Assembly (NCBI GenBank): GCA_964552395.1
Contig: CAZKGM010000003.1
Span: forward strand, 153,080 to 217,079
Direction of reading: 5' to 3'
Source: JAJDNH01 sp964552395
GTDB lineage: Bacteria > Acidobacteriota > Thermoanaerobaculia > Thermoanaerobaculales > Sulfomarinibacteraceae
DNA: 64,000 nt
Shown here: positions 40,869 to 48,207 of the stretch, in pieces
Layout of the letters: the number at the start of each line of letters is the position of its first letter
Position numbering within the stretch: position 1 is the stretch's first letter
Program-made: the position numbers and the translations under genes
Notes under the pieces: model-generated
Seen by the model: only the letters and a program-made list of their open reading frames with translations
Told to the model about the DNA's origin: nothing
Databases searched by the model: none

Positions 40869-40915
40869 ATCACGACGTGATGTTACGCCGCTGTAACCGT
40901 CACATCGCCGTAACA
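40869..40915. promoter_or_regulatory. Inverted repeats upstream of the apr promoter
   Basis: ATCACG-A-CGTGAT (40869-40881) and TGTTACG...CGTAACA (40881-40887 with 40909-40915) lie about 160-205 bases upstream of the predicted sigma-54 promoter, the distance typical of enhancer sites for RpoN activators. No protein is known to bind these exact sequences; function is inferred from position. The remainder of the 553-base gap 40441-40993 shows nothing else. Confidence 0.35.
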
Positions 40916-40993
40916 GTACGCTCGAGCTCTGCCGACGGGCCGCCGGCTGCAGCGGATCGCCGAGGCCCATCCAACCGCGCGGCGGCGGGGCGG

Positions 40994-41812
40994 TTACCTG
41001 GTCTGTCCGGACGCCAGCCAGTCGGCATCGACCCGGGTCACCTCGGGCAGGGCCGAGCAGGTGTCTACCACCTCCCGCACCAGCGAGTCCCCGGCGAGCA
41101 GGCCGGAAAGCTGAACCGTGCCGGACGAGGCTTTGACCGTGATCTTCCCTGCCGCCGCGGCGATGCGCGGGTTGAGGTACAGCTTGGCATGCACATGGGT
41201 CGCGAGATAGAGATCGTTCAGCTCGCGCTGGAACTCCTCCGACGAGCGGAACTCCGGCCTCTCGACGACGCCTGCGAGCAGGCTGCACACTGCCTCGATT
41301 GTCATCTTCTCGAGGTTGATCGTAAGGTCGTAGAGAACCGGATCTCCCCACTCGATGCCGTATAGGAAGCGCGTCCACGACCGTCGCTCCTCGTCCCGCT
41401 TCTGAATGTATGCATCCGCCTCACCCTCGCTGAAGCCGTGCTCCTCCACCGCCATCCGGATCCGCTGGGACATCGGAGCGATGATCCGCACTCGAACGAC
41501 GTGTCCGACGCCCTGCAGGAGCAGGTGCCCCGCATGGCCGTGGTACACGATGTTGCCGTCGCGCACGAGATGACAGAGCGTCGCCCGCGCAACCTCGATG
41601 TAGATCTGGCGGTCGATCCGAAAGCGATCCCAGAACTTCGGGCCACTGTCGAGGCCGTGCAGGAGGTCCTCCTCCTTGACGCCATACAGCGAGGCCGCCT
41701 CCGCTACCAGCTCCTCACGGCTCAGGACTTTGTAGCCGAGGCTTCTGCCGAGGCAGTCCGCCAGACGCCGGCCTCCGCTCAACGTTCCCCGCGAGACGGT
41801 AATGATAGCCAT
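40994..41812 (-). CDS. Cytidylate kinase-like protein with C-terminal BON domain
   Basis: A 272-residue protein. Residues 1-200 match the cytidylate-kinase-like family (MAIITVSRGTLSGGRRLADC, LGYKVLSREELV, IVYHGHAGHLLL, HVVRVRIIAPMSQRIRM); the P-loop is of the SGG type without the usual GKGT, so kinase activity is uncertain. Residues about 205-270 form a BON domain (AKLYLNPRIAAAAGKITVKA, VQLSGLLAGDSLVREVVDTC), which binds phospholipid or acts as a sensor in other proteins. AGAAGGAGG precedes the ATG. It has a sigma-54 promoter and lies upstream of the sulfur operon on the same strand. A regulatory or signalling role is possible; unproven. Confidence 0.75.
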   Translation of the reverse strand: MAIITVSRGTLSGGRRLADCLGRSLGYKVLSREELVAEAASLYGVKEEDLLHGLDSGPKFWDRFRIDRQIYIEVARATLCHLVRDGNIVYHGHAGHLLLQGVGHVVRVRIIAPMSQRIRMAVEEHGFSEGEADAYIQKRDEERRSWTRFLYGIEWGDPVLYDLTINLEKMTIEAVCSLLAGVVERPEFRSSEEFQRELNDLYLATHVHAKLYLNPRIAAAAGKITVKASSGTVQLSGLLAGDSLVREVVDTCSALPEVTRVDADWLASGQTR

Positions 41813-41860
41813 CGGTCCTCCTTCTGTTCCGGGCTCGCCCAATCGAGTCCTGGTGAGCCA

Positions 41861-41878
41861 AAGCAAGCGGCATGCCAG
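41861..41878 (-). promoter_or_regulatory. Sigma-54 promoter of the cytidylate-kinase-like/BON gene
   Basis: On the minus strand CTGGCATG, CCGC, TTGCTT (41878-41861). It differs from TGGCACG-N4-TTGCT by one base and has the correct GG-N10-GC spacing. It lies about 50 bases before the ATG at 41812. The rest of the 257-base gap 41813-42069 shows nothing recognisable. Confidence 0.65.
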
Positions 41879-42069
41879 CAACACGACGATCGACGACCGC
41901 GACCGACCCGCCCGACACCCGGACACGTCGATCTCATGGCCCCGAAAGACACGCTTCCAGACTACCAGCCTCTCTGCGAACGAGGGAATCGTCCGGCCAC
42001 CGCGCCGCTATGCGATGCTTCACAGCGCAGCCCTGAAGAAAGGCCGAGGACCGGTGGGCCACGTTGGTG

Positions 42070-43641
42070 TTACTCGATCCGCCAGACGGTGTCGAGAACG
42101 GTGCCATCCACCCACTTGACGACGGCCACGGGCTCCGCCGTGCGCCGGATCTTCTGTGGCACACCACACAGGAGGTCCAGCTCGGCCTTGAGGTCGTGGA
42201 TGTCGCGGATGGGCAAATCTGAGCCGGCAACGGCATCCAGCAGGTCTCGGCGCCGCGGATTGACGGCGATGCCGCGCTCGGTGACGACAACGTCGACCAG
42301 CTCGCCCGGGCCGCAGAGCGTTGTCACCTCATCGACGATGACCGGGATGCGATCGCGGAAGGAAGGTACCAGGAGCATGGTCGTCCGCGCCGCCAGGCAG
42401 TTCTGCCAGCCGCCGATGCCGTGCAGGAGGCGGCCGTCGGAGTGGGTGACCACGTTGCCATTGAAGTCGACGTCCACCTCGGTGGCGCCGAGAACGGCGA
42501 CGTCCACCATCGAGGCGAAGTTCCCCTTGCCATGGAAGTTGTACGACGTGAACGGCGAGGTGTCCACATGGCGCGGGTGCTCGCGCATCGAGGCCACCCC
42601 GTCCAAGTCGAACGTCTGCCCGTCGAGGATGGCGCCGATCAGACCCTCGCGAAGCATCTCCACCATGTACTTGGTCGAACCGCCGCGGGCGAAGCCGGCG
42701 GCTACCCCGGCCGACCTCATCAGGTCACACAGGTAGATGGCGAAAGCCAGGGTGGTGCCGCCTGCGCCGGCCTGGAACGAGAAGCCGTTCCGCATGATCC
42801 CCGCCTCGGCGCAGAACCGTGCCGCGAGCTCGGCGATTCGCAGACGGTCCGGACTCGAGGTGACCTGGGTCGTCCCGGAGACGATCTTCGCCGGATCGCC
42901 GATCGAGTCGACAACGACCACGGCGTCCACGTTGTTGCCCTGGATCTGCCACGGCAGACAGGGGAAGGGAACCAGGTCGTCGGTGACGACGATGACCTTC
43001 TCGGCGTAGATGGAGTCGGCCAGGGCGAAGCCCAGGAGGCCGCAGGCGGCTGGGCCCGAGAGGCCGTTGGCGTTGCCGAACGGATCGGCGGTCGGAGCCG
43101 CGATGACGGCGACGTCGATGTGGACCTCGCCATCCTGGACCGCCTGCCAGCGTCCACCGTGCGAGCGCAGCACGCCGAGGCCCCGCATCTTGCCGGCCGT
43201 GCAGTAGTCGCCCAGGGGACCGTTCATCGAGCCCTCGATGTGGTGGATAACCCCGGACTCCATGTGCCGGATCTGGTTGGCGTGGACGGGAAACGATGCC
43301 GACGGGAACCACATCAGGTCTTCGAGGCCGATCGCCGCCGCCGCATCGAACACCATGTTGGCCACGGCGTCACCGTTTCTCAGGTGGTGGTGGGTAGAGA
43401 CGACCATGCCGTCGGACAGGCCGACACTCCTCAGGGCCTCCTCCAGGGAGCCGACCCGCTTGTTCCCGTCCTCGGGATAGTCCAGACAGGTGGTGATCTT
43501 CGGCGCCGCCTTGCGGCCGCTTGGCCGATGCCCGCCGATTCCCGCAAACGGCGTCTGCTGCGCGCCGTTGACTACCTGGGGCACCAGGCGCCCGGCCGCG
43601 TTCTTCACCAGCTTGGCTTCACTCACGGTTTCCTCTCCCAT
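42070..43641 (-). CDS. citF: Citrate lyase, alpha subunit (citrate CoA-transferase)
   Basis: A 523-residue CitF. RPSGRKAAPKI near the N terminus, SVGLSDGMVVSTHHHLRNGD, ESGVIHHIEGSMNGPLGD, DPFGNANGLSGPAACG, FSFQAGAGGTTLAFAIYL and RGGSTKYMVEML are family blocks. The enzyme moves the acyl-carrier thioester from acetyl to citryl in the three-step cleavage of citrate to acetate and oxaloacetate. GAGGTG lies before the ATG at 43641. It follows the CitD-CitE fusion by 52 bases. CitC, CitX and CitG, needed to charge the carrier, are not in the window. Confidence 0.93.
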   Translation of the reverse strand: MGEETVSEAKLVKNAAGRLVPQVVNGAQQTPFAGIGGHRPSGRKAAPKITTCLDYPEDGNKRVGSLEEALRSVGLSDGMVVSTHHHLRNGDAVANMVFDAAAAIGLEDLMWFPSASFPVHANQIRHMESGVIHHIEGSMNGPLGDYCTAGKMRGLGVLRSHGGRWQAVQDGEVHIDVAVIAAPTADPFGNANGLSGPAACGLLGFALADSIYAEKVIVVTDDLVPFPCLPWQIQGNNVDAVVVVDSIGDPAKIVSGTTQVTSSPDRLRIAELAARFCAEAGIMRNGFSFQAGAGGTTLAFAIYLCDLMRSAGVAAGFARGGSTKYMVEMLREGLIGAILDGQTFDLDGVASMREHPRHVDTSPFTSYNFHGKGNFASMVDVAVLGATEVDVDFNGNVVTHSDGRLLHGIGGWQNCLAARTTMLLVPSFRDRIPVIVDEVTTLCGPGELVDVVVTERGIAVNPRRRDLLDAVAGSDLPIRDIHDLKAELDLLCGVPQKIRRTAEPVAVVKWVDGTVLDTVWRIE

Positions 43642-43693
43642 CGCCGAGCACCTCACCTGTACCCAGCCGAGGGTACCGGCGCGCCGCTCCCTC

Positions 43694-44887
43694 TCACTCC
43701 TCGCTCACGAGCATCCCGGCCGCGACCGCGAGTTCCACGGTCCGCTCCGCCTGGGCCACCACCGGCGGGTCCACCATCTTCGAGCCCACAGCGACCGCGC
43801 CCAACCCCCGGACCTCAGCCTCACGCGCGGCGCGCACGATCGCGAGCGCCTTCTCGAGCTCGGCCTCGGTCGGCGCCATGGCCCGGTGAACGACCGGGAT
43901 CTGTCCCGGATGGATGCATCCGATGCCGTCGAACCCCAGGCCCCGTTCCCGGCGGACGTAGGCCTCGAGACCGGCCTCGTCGCGGATGCCGGAGAAGACC
44001 GAGGCAATGGGCTGCACACCCGCCGCCCGCGCGGCGTAGACGGTGGTCTGGCGGGCCAGGAAGCTCTCCCAACCTTCGGTGGTCCGGGGCGCGCCAAGCT
44101 CGGCCGAGAGGTCCTCCAGGCCGAGGGTCAGCGCAACCACCAGCTCGTCTGCAGCGGCGATCTCGTAGGCATTGTGGACCCCGAGGGGCGACTCCAAGAT
44201 CGGCATCAGGTAGGGCGCGTCCGCGCCGGCCAGCTCGCGCAACCGGGCCGCCGCTGCCACGACCTCGCCGGCGCGCTCGACCTTGGGCAGCAGCACCGTG
44301 TGCACGTTGTGGGGGGCGATAGCCTCGAGATCGGCTGCGCCCGCCTCGCCCTGGTTGATGCGGACCATCCGCTCTGAGCTGCCCCAGTCCATGGCCACCA
44401 GCGCGTTGCGCACGAGGAGCCGTGCCGCGTCCTTCTCCGCCTGCGGCACCGAGTCCTCCAGATCGAGAATGATGCCGTCCGCGCCGTACAGTCCCGCCGA
44501 CAGCATCAGTTTGGGCTGGTTGCCCGGGACGTACAGGCGGCTGCGGCGCAGTCGCCCGCGGCGCCGCGGCGCGTCCGCGCCGGGCGCCGGCACAGACAGC
44601 ACGGGCGGCCCATCGAACCCGGCTCGCCTCAGGCAGGTCTCGACGCGGGCCAGGATGACCCACTCGAGGGCGCCGAAGTCCTCGACCGCCAACGAGCCCG
44701 TGGCAACACCGAGCGCCTCCGCCACCCGCCGCACGGCCGCCTCGATGGTTTCACCGTACAGGTAGCCCACCTTGCTCGTGAGCTCGAGGCCGAGCGCTCC
44801 TGTCCCCGGCTCGTACCGCACCTCGAGATCCGACCGGATCTTGTCGCCCGATGGACCGGCTCGGGCTGCCCGAATCTCTGCGGCCAT
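43694..44887 (-). CDS. Fused citrate lyase acyl-carrier (CitD) and citryl-CoA lyase (CitE) subunits
   Basis: A 397-residue fusion. Residues about 1-90 match CitD, the acyl-carrier protein (GPSGDKIRSDLEVRYEP, LGLELTSKVGYLYGETIEAAV, FGALEWVILARVETCLRR); Ser14 in SGD is a likely site for the phosphoribosyl-dephospho-CoA arm. After a short basic linker, residues 110-397 are CitE, a TIM-barrel citryl lyase (RRSRLYVPGNQPKLMLS, GADGIILDLEDSVPQAEKD, MPILESPLGVHNAYEIA, GFDGIGCIHPGQIPVVH). Normally these are separate genes. GGAGGTGG precedes the ATG at 44887; a longer frame to 44914 is unneeded. It pairs with citF. Confidence 0.85.
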   Translation of the reverse strand: MAAEIRAARAGPSGDKIRSDLEVRYEPGTGALGLELTSKVGYLYGETIEAAVRRVAEALGVATGSLAVEDFGALEWVILARVETCLRRAGFDGPPVLSVPAPGADAPRRRGRLRRSRLYVPGNQPKLMLSAGLYGADGIILDLEDSVPQAEKDAARLLVRNALVAMDWGSSERMVRINQGEAGAADLEAIAPHNVHTVLLPKVERAGEVVAAAARLRELAGADAPYLMPILESPLGVHNAYEIAAADELVVALTLGLEDLSAELGAPRTTEGWESFLARQTTVYAARAAGVQPIASVFSGIRDEAGLEAYVRRERGLGFDGIGCIHPGQIPVVHRAMAPTEAELEKALAIVRAAREAEVRGLGAVAVGSKMVDPPVVAQAERTVELAVAAGMLVSEE

Positions 44888-44976
44888 GGCCCCACCTCCA
44901 GCGTCGCCTCGCAAACTGTAGCCCAGGTGTCCTCTCAGGCCAACCCCGGATGAACTGCACCGCGAGGTTCTGTCGT

Positions 44977-44989
44977 GCTCCGGCGGTCG
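44977..44989. repeat. Trace of the structured element (decayed copy)
   Basis: GCTCCGGCGGTCG is identical to the left arm at 55860-55872 and is followed by a weaker match, but the matching right arm is absent. It lies in the 444-base spacer 44888-45331, which otherwise holds octamer array 2 and no gene. Confidence 0.3.
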
Positions 44990-45221
44990 TGCGAGGGTGC
45001 CATCATTCGTTTCAGAAGGGCGCTGGCCTCGCTAACTTCGGGATACAAGGGGGGAAGATCCTCTGCAGCGCCGGCAGCTCGTGACTGCGCTCCTCGTGGA
45101 ATGCCGCGCTCAGCACGCCCGTCTCCACGTCACATCCTCATGGAGCGCGCCGCAGCGGCGTTCTTCGAGCGGGTGGGGGCCCCTCTCCCGTTTCCCTTCT
45201 CCGGTCCTGGGCGGGTGGTGG

Positions 45222-45352
45222 ACTTAATTACTTGACCACTCAATCACTTAATCACTTCACCAAGACAGACCCATCGAGTGGAGGTACCCGCCGATCTCCT
45301 CACCTCCTCACTTTCTCACTTCCTCACCCTCTTACTGCCTCACTTCCTCAAT
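45222..45352 (-). repeat. Octanucleotide tandem arrays (array 2a and 2b)
   Basis: On the minus strand two runs of the RRGTGAKD unit: 45262-45222 (aagtgatt, aagtgatt, gagtggtc, aagtaatt) and 45352-45294 (aagtgagg, cagtaaga, gggtgagg, aagtgaga, aagtgagg, aggtgagg). A GGGCGGGTGGTGG block lies beside 2a at 45210-45222. Run 2b contains the stop codon of the isocitrate dehydrogenase-family gene, so its last residues (EEVRQ) are encoded by repeat units. Confidence 0.75.
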
Positions 45353-46522
45353 CACCGCATCCGTCATCTGCGTCGTGGTCGCCGCGCCCTGCGCGATCGC
45401 CTGCGGCCCACCGCGGAGCTTGAGCATGTCGTAGGTGCGAACGCGTCCCTCGGCAACCACCACGGCGACCGCGGCGCGGATCCGCTCCGCCCTGTCGCCC
45501 TCACCCAGCCAGTCCAGCATCATCGCCGCCGACAGGATCATGGCGATCGGGTTGACAATCGACGGATTCAGCTCGGCGTACTTCGGCGCCGAGCCATGGG
45601 TGGGTTCGAACACACCGACCTCGCGGCCAATATTGGCCGAGGCAGCGAATCCGAGGCCGCCGACCAAGCCGGCGAAGCCGTCGGAGATGATGTCGCCGAA
45701 CATATTGCCGGCGACGATGACGCCGTAGTCCTCGGGGTTCTTGGTCAGCCACATCATCTGCGCGTCGATGTTGGTTTCCCACAGCTCGATGTTCGGGTAG
45801 CCAGCCTTGACCAGGCGAGCCTCGGCGACCATCATCCCCGAGGTCTCGCGCAGCACGTTCGGCTTCTCGCACACCGTGACAGAGGAGTAGCCGTGCTCTG
45901 CGGCATAGGCAAACGCCTGCTCGCAGATGCGCCGGCAGGCACGTCGCGTGAAGATACGGCTCGAGATCGCCAGGTCCTCGGACGGCGTGTCCGCAAAAGC
46001 CCGGAACTTGGGATGGCTCGCAAACGCAGCGCGCACCGCATCGGGGGGGTTCGTCCACTCGACGCCCGAGTAAAGGCCCTCAGTGTTCTGGCGGAAGATG
46101 ACCGCGTTGACGACCGGCTCCTCGACCTTGCCGTCCGGGCCACGTCTGATGAAGTTGAGCGGGTTGCCGGGGAAAGTCAGACAGGGGCGGACCGAAACGT
46201 CGAGATCAAAGTACTGCCTGAGCCCGACAATCGGAGAGAAATAGACATGCCCCTTATCCCGCAGGGCCGGGCTCAGCTCCTCGGCCGCCTTGTCCTTCGG
46301 CTTCGAGGTGATGGCCCCGAACAGGCCGACCTTGTGCCGCGCCAGCAGCTCGACCGTCCGCTCGGGCAGGGGGTTGCCCTCGCTCACCCAGTGATCCCAG
46401 CCGATGGCGGCCTCGACCCAGTCGGCCTCGAACCCGACTGCCTCCAGCACTCGTACCGCCTCCGGTAACACCACCTGGCCGATCCCGTCACCCGGCATCG
46501 CTACAACCGTGCGTCTCGCCAT
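45332..46522 (-). CDS. Isocitrate/isopropylmalate dehydrogenase family protein (likely isocitrate dehydrogenase)
   Basis: A 396-residue beta-decarboxylating dehydrogenase. MPGDGIGQVVLPEAVRVLEA is the N-terminal block, NAVIFRQNTEGLYSGVEW the substrate loop seen in NAD-isocitrate dehydrogenases, and NMFGDIISDGFAGLVGGLGF with GVFEPTHGSAPKYA the metal and coenzyme sites. The segment LRQYFDLDVSVRPCLTF has Ser-Val where isopropylmalate enzymes have Asn-Leu, so substrate choice needs testing. Neighbouring citrate lyase genes favour isocitrate. GGAGGAG precedes the ATG at 46522. Its stop lies inside an octamer array. Confidence 0.82.
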   Translation of the reverse strand: MARRTVVAMPGDGIGQVVLPEAVRVLEAVGFEADWVEAAIGWDHWVSEGNPLPERTVELLARHKVGLFGAITSKPKDKAAEELSPALRDKGHVYFSPIVGLRQYFDLDVSVRPCLTFPGNPLNFIRRGPDGKVEEPVVNAVIFRQNTEGLYSGVEWTNPPDAVRAAFASHPKFRAFADTPSEDLAISSRIFTRRACRRICEQAFAYAAEHGYSSVTVCEKPNVLRETSGMMVAEARLVKAGYPNIELWETNIDAQMMWLTKNPEDYGVIVAGNMFGDIISDGFAGLVGGLGFAASANIGREVGVFEPTHGSAPKYAELNPSIVNPIAMILSAAMMLDWLGEGDRAERIRAAVAVVVAEGRVRTYDMLKLRGGPQAIAQGAATTTQMTDAVIEEVRQ

Positions 46523-46731
46523 ACACTCCTCCAAGAAGTGAGTCTTCCTCCTCCGACCGCCGCCGGAACGGCGACACGATAGCGAAAGGCCGCAGGAAAG
46601 GGAAGCGGCCGTAGCCGACGTGCTCTCCGCCCCGCAGTGAGACCTCCCCTGCCGCCGTCCTGAGAGAACCGGTGCGCGCTGCCGTCGTACAATGGACAGC
46701 AGAGGCTCCTGTATTGACGAGAAGAAGGACC

Positions 46732-47886
46732 GTGCCCCCGCTCCGACGAGCTCTCACAGCTGCAGTTGGCGCGTTGTTGGTGGCGTCGGTCACGACCGCC
46801 TTCGAGCCCCTCCCCCGCAGCTCGCCGGAGACGCTCGGAATCGATCCGACTGCCCTCGCAGCCGCCGTCGCCGAGCTCGGCCGGGCCGAGGGAGCGAGAT
46901 CGGCAGTGGTCGTGTGCCGAGGTCGGGTCGTCGCCGAGGCGCGCTGGGTCGGCTCGCAGACAACCCTCGACGATGTCCGCTCGGTGACCAAGAGCGTCAC
47001 CTCCACGCTCGTGGGGATCGCGATTGATCACGGCTTCATCGCCAGTATCGACGACCGCATGGTGAACTACCTGCCGCCTTCGCTCATCCCCGCCGACCCT
47101 GCCAAGGACGCCATCACCTTGCGCCACCTCCTGACCATGACCTCCGGACTGCAGTGGGACGAGAGCACCGACCTGTACGCGTGGGCAGTCGACTCGGACC
47201 CGGCCCGCTTCATCCTCGACCGTCCGCTCGTGACCACCCCGGGCTCGCGCTTCAACTACTCGACCGCCGCCTCCCATCTGCTGTCCGTCGTCCTGCGGCA
47301 GGCGACCGGTTTGGATCCCCTCGCCTTCGCCGACGCCTACCTGTTCAACCCCCTCGGCATCACCGACAGGGGATGGCTGCGGGACCGCCAGGGCCGCCCG
47401 TTTGGCAGCTTCGGCCTGCAGCTGCGAACCGAGGGCCTCGCCAAGCTGGGGATCCTCTTCCTCGACCTCGGCCGATGGAACGGTCAGGCGGTCGTCCCCG
47501 CGGCATGGGTGCACGACGCCCTGTCAGTCCACATCAGCGGGTTTTCCCACTACGGGCCGCTGACCGACATCGGCTACGGGCACCTGTGGTGGCTGGCCGA
47601 CGCCGCCGGCCGTCGGGCGTTCATTGCCTGGGGATGGGGCGGTCAGTTCGTCTTCTGTGCGCCGGCCCGCAACCTGGTCGTCGCCACCACCGCCCGCTGG
47701 GAGGTCCCCGAGGACACGGCAAACCGCCAGGAGACCGCCATTCTCGAGGTGATTGTCAACCGGCTCCTGCCCCTCTTCCCTGTCCGCAGGCGCCGGCCGA
47801 TGCGGGCGTACCGCCGTGCAATCCCCGTCTCATCGTCCGCTGCGGGAGCGCGAATCCCCGCCGTGGGACGGGCCGGCCACCCTTGA
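46732..47886 (+). CDS. Secreted class C beta-lactamase-like serine hydrolase
   Basis: A 384-residue protein with a signal peptide (ALTAAVGALLVASVTTA). SVTK at residues 84-87 is the catalytic SxxK; NYSTAASHLLS holds the Tyr of a YxN-like motif (YST here), and WGWGGQFVF replaces the KTG strand. These are the marks of the beta-lactamase-related/AmpH-like hydrolase family; substrate unknown (peptides, esters or cell-wall pieces). The GTG at 46732 is chosen because AAGGAC precedes it; an in-frame ATG at 46672 is upstream of TACAAT at 46688-46693, a possible -10. Divergent from the isocitrate dehydrogenase gene. Confidence 0.82.
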   Translation: MPPLRRALTAAVGALLVASVTTAFEPLPRSSPETLGIDPTALAAAVAELGRAEGARSAVVVCRGRVVAEARWVGSQTTLDDVRSVTKSVTSTLVGIAIDHGFIASIDDRMVNYLPPSLIPADPAKDAITLRHLLTMTSGLQWDESTDLYAWAVDSDPARFILDRPLVTTPGSRFNYSTAASHLLSVVLRQATGLDPLAFADAYLFNPLGITDRGWLRDRQGRPFGSFGLQLRTEGLAKLGILFLDLGRWNGQAVVPAAWVHDALSVHISGFSHYGPLTDIGYGHLWWLADAAGRRAFIAWGWGGQFVFCAPARNLVVATTARWEVPEDTANRQETAILEVIVNRLLPLFPVRRRRPMRAYRRAIPVSSSAAGARIPAVGRAGHP

Positions 47887-47912
47887 CCCGACCGCGTCCT
47901 CCCTGCTACCCT
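47883..47912 (+). promoter_or_regulatory. Probable promoter of the rpsU-mutS2-dnaG-rpoD operon
   Basis: TTGACC, 18 bases, TACCCT preceded by TGC (an extended -10), about 60 bases before the rpsU ATG. The -35 overlaps the stop codon of the serine hydrolase gene. Confidence 0.5.
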
Positions 47913-47972
47913 GCCACCCCCGTGCGGTGCCCGTGTGCACGAAATCGGCGCGGAGGAGGGGGTGAACGCCGG

Positions 47973-48185
47973 ATGCCGACAGGTGTAGTTGTTCGAGACA
48001 ATGAGTCGTTTGAGGCGGCACTGCGCCGTTTCAAGCGCAAGTGCGAGAAAGCGGGCATCCTCTCCGAGGTCAAGCGCCGCCGATTCTATGAAAAGCCCTC
48101 CGAGCGCAAGAAGCGCCAGGAGGTCCAGGCGCGCAAGAAAATGCTTCGCAAGATGGCGAAGCAGCGCCGGGCGGGCCTGCTGTAG
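47973..48185 (+). CDS. rpsU: 30S ribosomal protein S21
   Basis: A 70-residue basic protein (MPTGVVVRDNESFEAALRRF, then CEKAGILSEVKRRRFYEKP and a Lys/Arg-rich tail), the full S21 sequence. GGAGGAGGGGG lies before the ATG. It heads the classic macromolecular-synthesis operon with dnaG and rpoD, here with mutS2 inserted. Confidence 0.95.
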   Translation: MPTGVVVRDNESFEAALRRFKRKCEKAGILSEVKRRRFYEKPSERKKRQEVQARKKMLRKMAKQRRAGLL

Positions 48186-48207
48186 ATCGCAGCAGGGTAG
48201 ACCCGGC

